Below, piece by piece: positions 38,427-46,749 of a stretch of 64,000 bases of DNA; within the stretch, counting starts at the first letter, position 1; each line of letters begins with the position of its first letter. The translations under genes and the position numbers were made by a program. The DNA is from Moraxella lacunata. Its GTDB lineage: Bacteria > Pseudomonadota > Gammaproteobacteria > Pseudomonadales > Moraxellaceae. Location of the stretch: the NCBI RefSeq assembly GCF_002027545.1, contig NZ_MXAN01000004.1, forward strand, positions 72,815 to 136,814. Reading direction: 5' to 3'. The notes beneath the pieces are model-generated. The model did no database searches and was not told the origin of the DNA. It saw only the letters and a program-made list of their open reading frames with translations.

Positions 38427-38475
38427 ATTTTATTAAGTTTATATTAATGGTCTTTTAATATAAACTTAATAAAAT
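38427..38475 (-). terminator. Perfect 21-base AT-only hairpin just after lysO
   Basis: ATTTTATTAAGTTTATATTA-type arm (38427-38447) pairs with its exact complement (38455-38475) across loop TGGTCTT, ending two bases from the lysO stop codon. It has only two G-C pairs, so it is not a classical terminator; mRNA 3' end protection is another option. Confidence 0.55.
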
Positions 38476-38477
38476 AC

Positions 38478-39389
38478 CTAAGACAAGCTGGCAAAAAACA
38501 CCATCAAAATGGGCGAGACAAGATTGGTAATAAAACCAAAGCTGATGATTAGCGGAATGATAGAAGCCCCACCCGCCTGCGTGAGTGTCGGCAAGGTAAA
38601 ATCAAGACTGGTCACACCCCCAAGCCCTATCGCTGCCGATGATGAATGTCGCATGACCCACGGGATAAAGATGAGTGCCAGCACTTCTCGCCCCAAGTCA
38701 TTTAGCAGTGCCACACTCCCCCATACCGCCCCATAAGCGTCCGTCATGATCGTGCCTGAGAGCGAATACCAACCAAAACCCGATGACAACGCCAAGCCCT
38801 GAGCCACTGATACATCATCAAAAAGCAGGGCAAAAAGAACACCCGAGAGCAGTGTCACCCCCATAAAAATCAAGCTGATTTGCAAGCCCCGCTTATTTAG
38901 CAGTGCTTGTTTGAGACTGACGCCTGAGCCTTTGAGTGAAATGCCCACCAAAAACAGCAGTAGCATGAGTAACACCGTCGTGGTCTTCTCTGGCGGGTGC
39001 CACGTGGCAGGTAAAAACTTAGCGACAACAAAGCCCATTGCCAAACACAGGATTTGGGTCAGACTGCCATGAATGCTGACATTAGGCTTGGCGGTCGGGC
39101 TTGGCTGTGAGCGATACTGGCAAGGCGATAAGCGGTCAAAAACCGCCAAAGCCATCAATCCTGAGCCGATGGTCAACGCCATGAGCACCGACAGATACAG
39201 GGCGATATTGGCAAGTTTATGCTGTAAATCATCAACCAATCCCAACTCCATGCCAATCACCACCAAGATGATGAACACCAGATAGTTAAGCCCACGCTCC
39301 GCCAAATGCGTGCTTTTTTTGCTGTTTGGCAGGGCAAAACCAACAAACATCGGGGTTAAGATAAGCAGGAGTGTGATGATACCTTGCAT
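38478..39389 (-). CDS. lysO: Lysine exporter LysO family protein
   Basis: 303-aa inner-membrane protein with about eight hydrophobic segments. The C-terminal half carries the LysO (YbjE) pattern GLALSSGFGWYSLSGTIMTDAYG (read in two parts) and LLNDLGREVLALIFIPW, with the conserved acidic residues thought to sit in the translocation path. E. coli LysO exports L-lysine and toxic thialysine. Length is typical. The ribosome site is weak. The gene reads leftwards into the hairpin at 38427; the LysR gene further left is a possible regulator. Confidence 0.85.
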   Translation of the reverse strand: MQGIITLLLILTPMFVGFALPNSKKSTHLAERGLNYLVFIILVVIGMELGLVDDLQHKLANIALYLSVLMALTIGSGLMALAVFDRLSPCQYRSQPSPTAKPNVSIHGSLTQILCLAMGFVVAKFLPATWHPPEKTTTVLLMLLLFLVGISLKGSGVSLKQALLNKRGLQISLIFMGVTLLSGVLFALLFDDVSVAQGLALSSGFGWYSLSGTIMTDAYGAVWGSVALLNDLGREVLALIFIPWVMRHSSSAAIGLGGVTSLDFTLPTLTQAGGASIIPLIISFGFITNLVSPILMVFFASLS

Positions 39390-39536
39390 GGCGTGACGGT
39401 TGGTGAATGATTTTTGAAATATTAAAGAATATGAGCGTAAGATTATAACATTTTTTGATAAATAGACAAGATTTTGATTAAAATTTATTCAAAATGAATG
39501 ATTGGCGTTCAATACAAGTCCAGACCATGCAATAAA

Positions 39537-39558
39537 AAGGACGGCAAAAACCGTCCTT
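39537..39558 (-). terminator. Terminator after the ypfJ pseudogene
   Basis: AAGGACGG pairs with CCGTCCTT across CAAAAA; on the minus strand the hairpin is followed by TTTTTATT. Confidence 0.85.
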
Positions 39559-39580
39559 GTGTATTTTGCAAATCAAGCGC

Positions 39581-40473
39581 TTAGAGTTGATTGGTGCCAA
39601 AGGTGTCGCAGGCTTGGATATCGCCCGTCTCAAACTCTCGATAGAACCAACGCTGACGCTGGGCACTCGTGCCATGAGTAAAACTGTCAGGCACGACGTG
39701 TCCGTGCGATTTGTGTTGCAGATAATCATCGCCAATCTTCTCGGCAGCGTCTAGGGCTTCTTCGATGTCGCCCTGTTGTAAAAAGCCAGTGCGTTCATGG
39801 TTTTTCTTTGCCCACATGCCTGCAAAGCAGTCCGCTTGCAACTCTTGGCGGACGGACAGCTCATTTGCCTGTCGCTCATTGCCTTGCATTTGGGCTTTTC
39901 GCACTTCTTGGGATATTCCAAGCAGGGTCTGGACATGATGTCCCACTTCATGAGCGATGACGTAGGCTTGGGCAAAGTCGCCCACTTGGTCTTGGCGAGA
40001 CAGCTCGGTACTGCCATTACGCTCACTGCCGATACCCATGTGCCGTCTCATGTCCACAAAAAACTGCGTGTCCAAATATACTTTTTGGTCAGCAGGGCAA
40101 TAAAAAGGACCACTGGCAGATGTTGCCGCTCCACACGCTGACTTAACCGAACCTGTGAACATCACCAGTTTTGGCGGCTGATAAGTACCACCAAGACTGG
40201 CAAAAACAGGTGTCCATACATCTTCGGTATCGGCAAGCACAGTCGCCACGAACTCTCGGCTTGGTCGGCAGTCTCATTGACAGGAGCGGACTGTTGGGTC
40301 GCCTGCCCTATCTGCTGAGTGACCCCCAGCGTGGTCTCAGGGCTAACCCCAAACACTTTCCATAGGACAAGGGCAAGAATGATACTGCCGATACTTAGCC
40401 CGCCTGCCTTCATGCCACCACCGCCACGACGGTCTCCGATGTTATTACTCTATCTGCGACCACGCCACTGCAT
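39581..40473 (-). pseudogene. ypfJ: YpfJ-type neutral zinc metallopeptidase, broken by an amber codon and a frameshift
   Basis: The remnant encodes the YpfJ family: MQWRGRR, a stop, then SNNIGDRRGGGG, a transmembrane segment (GLSIGSIILALVLWKVFGV) and the peptidase domain with zinc motif HEVGHH in AYVIAHEVGHHVQTLLG. Two lesions are visible. Codon 8 is TAG (40452-40450), where the family has a Gln or Glu codon. Near 40255 the frame shifts: the first part reads ADQAES and the rest resumes one frame over as REFVATVLADTEDVW, which a single restored base (GCCCGA for GCCGA) would repair. The ribosome site AGGTGA and the terminator are intact, so decay seems recent. Peptidase output is unlikely. Confidence 0.85.
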
Positions 40474-40596
40474 AGCTCACCTATTATCATAAAAAATTAG
40501 CCTATTATAAGGCAAAATTGCAAAAAATCTGTAAGAATTTTTAAAAATTATGTATAATTAGGGTATGTCAAACATTGAGCATTGTTAGGAGCTGAC

Positions 40597-41280
40597 ATGG
40601 TTTCGCTACTTCCTTTTGAAACAGTCATTCACAACCCCAAAGACAAACCCATCGAACACGCCGTGATATGGCTTCATGGCTTAGGGGCGAACGGTCATGA
40701 TTTCGTGCCTGTCGTGCCTGAGCTTGGGCTGTCTGATGAGCTTGGCGTGCGATTCATTTTTCCGCACGCCCCATCCATTCCTGTGACCGTCAATGGCGGT
40801 TATGTCATGCCTGCATGGTATGACATCTTGGAGATGAGCCTAGACAGAAAGGTGGATACCGCCCAAATCAAGGCATCCAGCGAACGTATCAATGACTTGA
40901 TTGATGAGCAGGTGCGTCTCGGCATACCCAGTCAGAACATCATCATCGCAGGGTTTTCCCAAGGCGGTGCTGTTGCTTATCACAACGCCCTGACCAACAG
41001 CCGACCATTGGCAGGACTGCTTGCCTTATCCACTTATCTTGCCACCGAGCAGGAGATTGGCGAGCTTGATATTAATGCGTCCCTGCCTGTTAAAATCGAC
41101 CATGGCGACTATGATGACGTCGTGCCATCAGTGCTTGGGGTCAAGGCAAGCGAAAAACTCACCGCTTTGGGTCTGTCGCCTGAATTTAAACGCTACGGCA
41201 TGGCTCATCAAGTATGCATGGAGCAGATTAAAGACATTGGCAAATGGATGAATAAAGTACTTACTTCACTTTCAACTTAA
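40597..41280 (+). CDS. Alpha/beta-hydrolase carboxylesterase
   Basis: 227-aa cytosolic esterase of the phospholipase/carboxylesterase family (acyl-protein thioesterase-like). HAVIWLHGLGANGHDF forms the oxyanion region, the nucleophile Ser is in IIAGFSQGGAVAYH (about residue 114), the acid is in DHGDYDDVVP and the His in YGMAHQVCMEQI. It cleaves short acyl esters in characterised relatives. The ATG is preferred to an upstream TTG because TTAGGA is six bases before it. Its last codons and TAA coincide with the arm of a family B element, so the original C-terminus may have been different. Confidence 0.9.
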   Translation: MVSLLPFETVIHNPKDKPIEHAVIWLHGLGANGHDFVPVVPELGLSDELGVRFIFPHAPSIPVTVNGGYVMPAWYDILEMSLDRKVDTAQIKASSERINDLIDEQVRLGIPSQNIIIAGFSQGGAVAYHNALTNSRPLAGLLALSTYLATEQEIGELDINASLPVKIDHGDYDDVVPSVLGVKASEKLTALGLSPEFKRYGMAHQVCMEQIKDIGKWMNKVLTSLST

Positions 41281-41379
41281 AATGGCAACTTATTGATTAT
41301 CTGATAGCTATTTTTCGGGTTGTGGGGGCGAATCATATTCGCCCTTGATAAATCAACCACTTAATATAAAGTTGAGAAT
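41270..41379. repeat. Family B inverted-repeat element, copy 2 (110 bases)
   Basis: Left arm TTCAACTTAAAATGGCAACT and right arm AAGTTGAGAAT; core GGGCGAATCATATTCGCCC at 41326-41344. It matches the reverse complement of 6502-6612 along its length. It overlaps the 3' end and stop codon of the esterase gene. Confidence 0.75.
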
Positions 41380-41426
41380 GGGGTCTTATTTTACAAAAAT
41401 GTTATCAATGATAGACACACTCTAAC

Positions 41427-41450
41427 AAAGCCCTGTTCATACAGGGCTTT
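41427..41450 (-). terminator. Terminator after the exported protein gene at 41467
   Basis: AAAGCCCTG pairs perfectly with CAGGGCTTT around TTCATA, with T residues to the right and AT-rich sequence to the left; it can serve both convergent genes. Confidence 0.8.
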
Positions 41451-41466
41451 TATTTATGAGTAAGAC

Positions 41467-41994
41467 TTATTTATTTGGTTTGTTTGGCAAATCCCTAAGC
41501 TCCCATGTTGGTGTGGATTCATAGACCTTTGGCGGGGCTTGGACTTTGGGGTTTAGACCCACCGCAATCTTATGCCAAATTGACGAATTATCATATGCTT
41601 CTCGCTCGGCAATGGCGGCTTTCTTTTTGCGTTGGATTTGGTTGTTTTGAATGACATAGACTGTGCGAGTATCGCTCGCCACCGTTTGGGCATTTTTATC
41701 CATCACGATGGCTTCTAGCGTGTACTCGCCTGCCACCAAATCAAGGGTTGGCACACTGGCGGTTAGCCCATCACCCACCACTTTGCCATTTAATAGCACA
41801 GCTGTGGTATAGCCCATCTCCAATGTTGGCGACACAGTTGCCTGCACATCAATGCTCTGGGCAGGGCGATGATAGGCACGGTCTTCGGCAGGCTCGGTGA
41901 TTTGGATGTGATAAGCAAAACTCAATGTCGGCAGGGCAGAGAGTGCCATGCACATTGCTGATTTGAAAAAGGCTGATTTTGAAAAATGAGTCAT
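41467..41994 (-). CDS. Exported protein of unknown function with beta-sandwich-like domain
   Basis: 175-aa protein with a signal peptide (about residues 1-27, ending LSFAY). The next 95 residues read like an Ig-like beta-sandwich: ITEPAEDRAYHRPAQSIDV, YTTAVLLNGKVVGDG, LDLVAGEYTLEAIVMD and TRTVYVIQ. A basic helix (IQRKKKAAIAERE) and a Pro-rich tail follow. No enzyme motif. It is presumably periplasmic. It sits downstream of glnA on the same strand but beyond glnA's terminator. Family not recognised. Confidence 0.7.
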   Translation of the reverse strand: MTHFSKSAFFKSAMCMALSALPTLSFAYHIQITEPAEDRAYHRPAQSIDVQATVSPTLEMGYTTAVLLNGKVVGDGLTASVPTLDLVAGEYTLEAIVMDKNAQTVASDTRTVYVIQNNQIQRKKKAAIAEREAYDNSSIWHKIAVGLNPKVQAPPKVYESTPTWELRDLPNKPNK

Positions 41995-42060
41995 CTGAAT
42001 TCCAATGTTACAAATAATCTTATTTTACCCAAAAATCACCGAAAATGCACGCAAAACAAA

Positions 42061-42086
42061 ACGGCATAAACCCAAATTCATGCCGT
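42061..42086 (-). terminator. Terminator after glnA
   Basis: ACGGCAT pairs with ATGCCGT across a 12-base loop that itself is weakly structured; T-rich sequence follows on the minus strand (TTTTGTTTTG). Confidence 0.65.
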
Positions 42087-42113
42087 CTGTCTTTTTAGGG
42101 CGTACCCCAGCGA

Positions 42114-43523
42114 TTAGCAACGATAATACATATCAAATTCTAAGGGGTGTACCGCTTCATTGATACGCTGTACTTCTTTCATTTTTAGAGCGATATAGTC
42201 GTTAATCATCTCTTTGGTAAAGACCCCACCTTTTAACAAAAAGTCATGGTCATCACGCAGGGCATTTAGTGCCACTTCTAGGTTTTCGGCAACGGTTGGG
42301 ATAAGCATTTCTTCTTCGGGGGGTAGGTCATATAAGTTCTTATCAGATGCTTCACCAGGGTCGATTTTATTTTCAATGCCGTCAAGCCCTGCCATGAGCA
42401 GTGCCGAAAACGCCAAATAAGGGTTGGCAGACGGGTCAGGGAAACGCACTTCCACACGCACCGCTTTGGGGCTATTGACGTGGGGGATACGAATCGATGC
42501 CGAGCGGTTGGACGCTGAATACGCCAGTTTAATCGGTGCTTCATAATGTGGCACTAAGCGTTTATAGCTGTTGGTGCTAGGGTTGGTAATGGCATTTAAG
42601 GCACGAGCGTGCTTGATGACCCCACCGATAAAATACAAAGCGGTCTTGGATAGTCCTGCATATTCATCGCCAGAGAACGTGTTTACACCGTCTTTTGAGA
42701 TAGACATATTGACGTGCATACCCGAGCCATTATCGCCCACTAAGGGTTTTGGCATAAAGGTGGCGGTTTTGCCAAATTGACTGGCGACATTTTGCACGAT
42801 GTATTTAAACTGCTGTACTTCGTCCGCTTTTTTGACCAGCGTATTAAACGAGATACCGATTTCTAGCTGACTGCTCGCCACTTCATGATGATGTACTTCA
42901 ATGCGACCTTCGCCCATGACTTCATCAATGCGGTCGCACATCACCGCACGCATGTCATGATAATGGTCAATGGGCGGTACGACCGCATACGCCCCTTTGA
43001 CGGCAGGACGCTGACCGCTGTTGCCCCATGCATAGTCTTTGTTGGTACTCCACGCCGCCGCTTCACTGATGACGGTGTGTCTAGCCCCTGACATATCAAC
43101 GTCCCATTTAACTTCATCAAAGACAAAAAATTCAGGCTCTGGCCCTATCAAGGCTTTATCGCCTAGACCTGTTGATTTTAGGTACACTTCGGCACGGCGA
43201 GCGATAGAGCGTGGGTCTTTGGCATAGCCTTGCATGGTGTCAGGCTCGATGATGTCGCACGCCACCACCACCGTTGGCACTTCAAAAAATGGGTCAAGAT
43301 AGGCGGTATCAGCGTCCGGCAATAATATCATGTCCGAGCTTTCCACGCCTTTCCACCCTGCCACGCTTGATGCGTCAAACATCTTACCGTCTTCTAGGGT
43401 GTCTTCGTCCACGCTGTATGCAGGAAAGGTTAGGTGCATTTCTTTGCCGTGCGTGTCGGTAAAGCGAAAATCCACCCATTTCGCCCCTGATGATTCAATC
43501 AAGTCAAGTAACTTATTCGCCAT
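42114..43523 (-). CDS. glnA: Glutamine synthetase, type I
   Basis: 469-aa subunit of the dodecameric enzyme that makes glutamine from glutamate, ammonia and ATP. Seen: the N-terminal [18 protein letters not shown], the catalytic [27 protein letters not shown] and the ATP-site [18 protein letters not shown]. The adenylylation Tyr is residue 398 in [11 protein letters not shown], so activity should be controlled by GlnE-type adenylylation. GGAG precedes the ATG. It is a single gene with its own terminator; no ntrBC genes are in the window. A family A element ends the upstream spacer. Confidence 0.98.
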   Translation of the reverse strand: MANKLLDLIESSGAKWVDFRFTDTHGKEMHLTFPAYSVDEDTLEDGKMFDASSVAGWKGVESSDMILLPDADTAYLDPFFEVPTVVVACDIIEPDTMQGYAKDPRSIARRAEVYLKSTGLGDKALIGPEPEFFVFDEVKWDVDMSGARHTVISEAAAWSTNKDYAWGNSGQRPAVKGAYAVVPPIDHYHDMRAVMCDRIDEVMGEGRIEVHHHEVASSQLEIGISFNTLVKKADEVQQFKYIVQNVASQFGKTATFMPKPLVGDNGSGMHVNMSISKDGVNTFSGDEYAGLSKTALYFIGGVIKHARALNAITNPSTNSYKRLVPHYEAPIKLAYSASNRSASIRIPHVNSPKAVRVEVRFPDPSANPYLAFSALLMAGLDGIENKIDPGEASDKNLYDLPPEEEMLIPTVAENLEVALNALRDDHDFLLKGGVFTKEMINDYIALKMKEVQRINEAVHPLEFDMYYRC

Positions 43524-43615
43524 GCTCGCTCCAAATTTGTAACTTAGTTAATCGGTTAAACTGTCATAATTTACCACCGTTAGGCGGTTTATGCAAATGG
43601 TATTTTATGATAAAT

Positions 43616-43882
43616 TAGGGCGTGCCTGCCCTTTATAACACTATTTACAATTTAGACATAATTTAGAAATAAATCAACCGTTTTTGCATGAAAAATGGCT
43701 ATCCGACCACTTAACTGTGTGATTTTAAGATTTTTTACTTAATTTTTAAAATTAAGTGGTCGGATTGTTTTTCATAATAAAAAACTTGCTTGGATAAAAT
43801 GATAATCAGCCTACGTTTTTCCTTGAAAAACGGGCGATTTCCCCTATTTTTCATTGCAAATACAAAAGGCAGGCACGCCCTA
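43616..43882. mobile_element. Family A MITE-like element, best copy (267 bases)
   Basis: Perfect 15-base inverted termini, TAGGGCGTGCCTGCC, at both ends; each end begins in TA, compatible with a TA target site as used by IS630/mariner-type transposases. No open reading frame. Inside is a second inverted repeat, ATCCGACCACTTAA and its complement (43701-43714 and 43752-43765). It accounts for most of the 374-base spacer between glnA and the next gene. Confidence 0.8.
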
Positions 43883-43897
43883 GATTAATTCACAAAA

Positions 43898-44203
43898 TTA
43901 ATCTGGTAAATTCATCTGCGACTGGTCAGGATTTAGCCCAAAATAAAACACAAAAGTCGCCACCACACTATTTGCCAAAATAAATGCCAAATCCAAGCTC
44001 TCATGCCCCATCACAAACCGCCCAAGCAGTGCCGATACCGCAAGCATCACCACAAAACACGCCAATAATAGCTGTATCATGGTCGGGTGCGTGAGTGTGT
44101 AATTTGTGCCTGCTTTGCGTTTGGGATTTAGGATTTTTAAATTTATCATAAATCCGATGACGTATACCGCACTACCTAATATCAAATAACCAAGAAAACC
44201 CAT
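43898..44203 (-). CDS. Small inner-membrane protein of unknown function
   Basis: 101-aa protein with three hydrophobic segments (about residues 3-22, 43-61 and 70-90) separated by a basic loop (LNPKRKAGTNY). No recognised family and no catalytic residues evident. It starts 21 bases after the stop of the exported W-x-C protein upstream and is the last gene of the leftward run from 49178; the family A element lies directly behind it. Confidence 0.65.
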   Translation of the reverse strand: MGFLGYLILGSAVYVIGFMINLKILNPKRKAGTNYTLTHPTMIQLLLACFVVMLAVSALLGRFVMGHESLDLAFILANSVVATFVFYFGLNPDQSQMNLPD

Positions 44204-44224
44204 CTCTATTTACCTTAATTCACC

Positions 44225-44740
44225 TTATCCGCCCAACCGTTTGCAATGAGCAGTTTTTTGTTTTATCTCGCCATAATTAATCGCCCCCAGCTCATAACTA
44301 AAATTATCTTTATCAATCATCGTTACCGCTTGTATGATTGGGCTATTTTCTCTAAACATCTCTGTAAATAAAGCCTGCATTTCTGGTTCTTTCTCATATT
44401 CTCGTTGTTTTGATATGGCATTATAAATCATCACATGATTAATATTCCCCACATTTACTGTCAAATTCTTACCATCAAAGTCCCAATTATCTTGCGTACT
44501 CATAAAGACGGATTGAATATCTACCCCTTGATAAATCTGCCGAGTTTCGGCATAACCCACCGAACGCCCATCGGCAAAGAAATGTGTCATATTTTGACTT
44601 TTGGTAACATTGCCGTCCACTTGCTCTATCAATAAATCGCATTGCCATGTTCCCACCAAATCATCTTTATTAAAAGTCGTATTGGCATAAGTCATGGTTG
44701 CCATCAGACTTATGATACTGGTGATAAATAATTTTTGCAT
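44225..44740 (-). CDS. Exported W-x-C-motif protein, paralogue 1
   Basis: 171-aa protein with a cleavable signal (residues 1-19, ending TYAN). Mature N-terminus reads DDLVGTWQCDLL, and the C-terminus ends in AHCKRLGG. The same VGxWxC opening and a late HC(K/Q)R Cys recur in the proteins at 45707 and 46271, and in looser form at 46750, so the two Cys probably form a disulfide that closes a lipocalin-like beta-barrel; this is inferred from pattern only. No function is known. It follows yghU on the same strand. Confidence 0.72.
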   Translation of the reverse strand: MQKLFITSIISLMATMTYANTTFNKDDLVGTWQCDLLIEQVDGNVTKSQNMTHFFADGRSVGYAETRQIYQGVDIQSVFMSTQDNWDFDGKNLTVNVGNINHVMIYNAISKQREYEKEPEMQALFTEMFRENSPIIQAVTMIDKDNFSYELGAINYGEIKQKTAHCKRLGG

Positions 44741-44815
44741 GGTTAATATTTATTCCTATGTTTTTAATATTAAAATGACTAATATAAATTAAGCGATAAT
44801 TTTTAATTTGATATA

Positions 44816-44834
44816 GGGCAAATATCATTCGCCC
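44816..44834. repeat. Family B core palindrome, solitary
   Basis: GGGCAAATATCATTCGCCC inside a longer palindromic context (GATATAGGGC...GCCCTATATC) between yghU and the exported protein gene downstream. Confidence 0.6.
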
Positions 44835-44891
44835 TATATCAAAAACAATTAACCAATCATCAATTAATCTTTTAAATTGACATTGGATTTA

Positions 44892-45692
44892 TCATACTAT
44901 TGGCAATAACTCCAACTTCTCGCCCTGCTCTACTGCCTTGCGATTTTTTATGGTCGTTGCCCAACGTATGACGTTTTGGTATTCATGTACGCTCAAAAAC
45001 TCAGACGCATTGTAGTTGGCATAGTCATTCTCGCCAATGTACAAATTGCCAAGTACCAATGCCCCATACCACGGATAAATCGCCATATCAGCAATGCTGT
45101 ACTCGCCCGCCATATAGTCATGCTCCGCCAAATGCTTGTCTAGCACATCAAGCTGGCGTTTGGTTTCCATGGCATAGCGGTTAATGGCGTACTCAATCGG
45201 CTCGGGAGCGTAGGCATAAAAATGCCCAAAACCACCACCGACAAAGGGAGCTGACCCCATTTGCCACATGAGCCACGAGAGCATTTGGGCGTGGTCGGTC
45301 GGATTTTTTGGTAAAAATTTGTCATACTTTTGGGCAAGATAAAGCAGTATCGCCCCACTCTCAAACACCGATATGGGCGTATCGGTGCTATAATCCACGA
45401 GTGCAGGGATTTTGGAATTGGGGTTGATTTCTACAAAGTCTGTACCAAACTGCTCGCCATTCATGATATTGATTTTAAAGGCGTCATAGTCAAGTAGCCC
45501 CAACGCCTTTAACTCTTCTAAAATGATATTGACCTTAATGCCGTTGGGCGTGTTTAGGCTGTATAACTGATAAGGCTTATCACCTTTTGGCAAGGTTTGT
45601 TCGTGCCTTGCTCCTGCACTGGGTCGGTTGATACCGCCAAATTTTCCGCCCATGTCATTGGGTGTCCAAACTTTTGGGGGTGTGTAGTTCAT
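44892..45692 (-). CDS. yghU: Glutathione S-transferase family protein, YghU type
   Basis: 266-aa cytosolic protein of the nu-class GST group. E. coli YghU is a disulfide-bond reductase using glutathione. The distinctive N-terminal tail is present (KVWTPNDMGGKFGGINRP), followed by the thioredoxin-like domain with YSLNTPNGIKVNIILEEL and PNSKIPALVD, and a helical C-terminal domain with the ISVFESGAILLYLA hinge. The catalytic region lacks Cys, as in YghU. It sits among exported W-x-C proteins with which it has no obvious functional link, 14 bases after the previous stop. Confidence 0.9.
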   Translation of the reverse strand: MNYTPPKVWTPNDMGGKFGGINRPSAGARHEQTLPKGDKPYQLYSLNTPNGIKVNIILEELKALGLLDYDAFKINIMNGEQFGTDFVEINPNSKIPALVDYSTDTPISVFESGAILLYLAQKYDKFLPKNPTDHAQMLSWLMWQMGSAPFVGGGFGHFYAYAPEPIEYAINRYAMETKRQLDVLDKHLAEHDYMAGEYSIADMAIYPWYGALVLGNLYIGENDYANYNASEFLSVHEYQNVIRWATTIKNRKAVEQGEKLELLPIV

Positions 45693-45706
45693 AACTTTAC
45701 TCCAAA

Positions 45707-46228
45707 TTAAATTTTACGTTTACAATGATTATTTTCAACATCAACAGGAAAATCATCATCAATGCCATCAATGGCAAAAATATAGGTGTTTTCATCAATA
45801 AAACGAATGCGAGAAATGGTCTCATCACCTATCGCTTTTTCCACTTCTGGTAACTCCATCATCGCTTTTGCGACTAAAATAGCATCTTTATTTTGGCTAG
45901 GAGAGTCTGGTGCGACCTCATAATTTGGCATATCCACCACATACGATTGAACAATACCATCATGATATTTGACACTATCACCCATTACCTGCCATTTTGA
46001 TAGCACTTTAATTGTATCAATTTGATAAAAATCATCATCAACCGCCCAGTTGTGCATAACCGAGTGTTCAGTGAATATACCGTCATCACGATATTCAATA
46101 TCACTAGTATGGCGAAGATACTCATTTTCCAAGCCCTTACATTCCCATTTGCCCACCAAACTCTGCTCAAGATTTGCCATTGCTAATGTTGGTGAAAACA
46201 AAATACATGCAAGAAAATTTTTAAGCAT
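45707..46228 (-). CDS. Exported W-x-C-motif protein, paralogue 2
   Basis: 173-aa exported protein: signal about residues 1-18 (ending AMAN), then SLVGKWECKGL, a Tyr/Asp-rich beta-type middle and ending NHCKRKI. Conserved features shared with its neighbours are the opening G-x-W-x-C, an FTEH/ATEF-type strand after a DG turn (RDDGIFTEHSV) and the near-terminal HCKR. The ATG is selected because GGAG lies eight bases upstream; a longer start would bury that site. Function unknown; presumably periplasmic. Confidence 0.72.
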   Translation of the reverse strand: MLKNFLACILFSPTLAMANLEQSLVGKWECKGLENEYLRHTSDIEYRDDGIFTEHSVMHNWAVDDDFYQIDTIKVLSKWQVMGDSVKYHDGIVQSYVVDMPNYEVAPDSPSQNKDAILVAKAMMELPEVEKAIGDETISRIRFIDENTYIFAIDGIDDDFPVDVENNHCKRKI

Positions 46229-46270
46229 TATTATCTCCAATTAATATACAATCAATCATTAAAACCAAAC

Positions 46271-46747
46271 TTATTTTAAGCGTTGGCAATGCCCTTCATA
46301 ACCATCTTCAAAATAATAACGGTGCTTATCTTTGCCATCAAATTCAATATAATGCCAATTATTTTCTTCAAAACTCTCAATCATCAATGCCCTACCTTCT
46401 GCATTTACTTCATCGTCAAATTTATAAAAACCACCATCAGGTAATATAAAATAATATTGATAATAAGTGATGTCTGGGTTGCTCATCAATAGCTTATTAT
46501 CTTTGAGTTGCCATTGATAATTCATGATACTAAATTCTAATTCAGGCAAATGATTTACCTTTTCTTTGATTTCCATAAACTCCGTTGCCGTGCCATCGGC
46601 ATGATAACGCATGAGTGCTTTTTCCGAATGATATTCACTATCTGCCACACAATGCCAATCACCCACCACATCGGGGGCAGATATACTACTATTTGCTAAG
46701 GCTGTCATGGGTAATATCATCGCCCATACCAAAAGAAATTTTTGCAT
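46271..46747 (-). CDS. Exported W-x-C-motif protein, paralogue 3
   Basis: 158-aa exported protein: signal residues 1-18 (ending ALAN), then VVGDWHCVAD, RYHADGTATEFMEI and a C-terminal GHCQRLK. It starts two bases after the stop of the upstream paralogue, and its ribosome site AAGGAA lies within that gene's last codons, so translation is coupled. Spacing of the two conserved Cys matches paralogues 1 and 2. No known function. Confidence 0.72.
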   Translation of the reverse strand: MQKFLLVWAMILPMTALANSSISAPDVVGDWHCVADSEYHSEKALMRYHADGTATEFMEIKEKVNHLPELEFSIMNYQWQLKDNKLLMSNPDITYYQYYFILPDGGFYKFDDEVNAEGRALMIESFEENNWHYIEFDGKDKHRYYFEDGYEGHCQRLK

Positions 46748-46749
46748 GA

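Larger units (their letters stand above)
37818..38477. other. Very AT-rich spacer, 660 bases, no gene
   Basis: No open frame of note on either strand and no RNA gene recognised. From about 38020 onward it is nearly all A and T. It contains an octamer tandem repeat near its left side and a long hairpin at the right edge. It may be a decayed gene, an H-NS-type silenced region or a regulatory tract for the LysR gene. Confidence 0.6.

Noticed and set aside
36930..39389. LysR-lysO as a classical divergent regulator-exporter pair
   Set aside because: Both genes are on the same strand with 660 bases between, so the usual shared divergent promoter is absent; the link is left as a possibility only.
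42095..42113. TAGGGCGTACC near the glnA stop as a family A end
   Set aside because: Only nine to ten bases match and no partner terminus lies at the expected distance.
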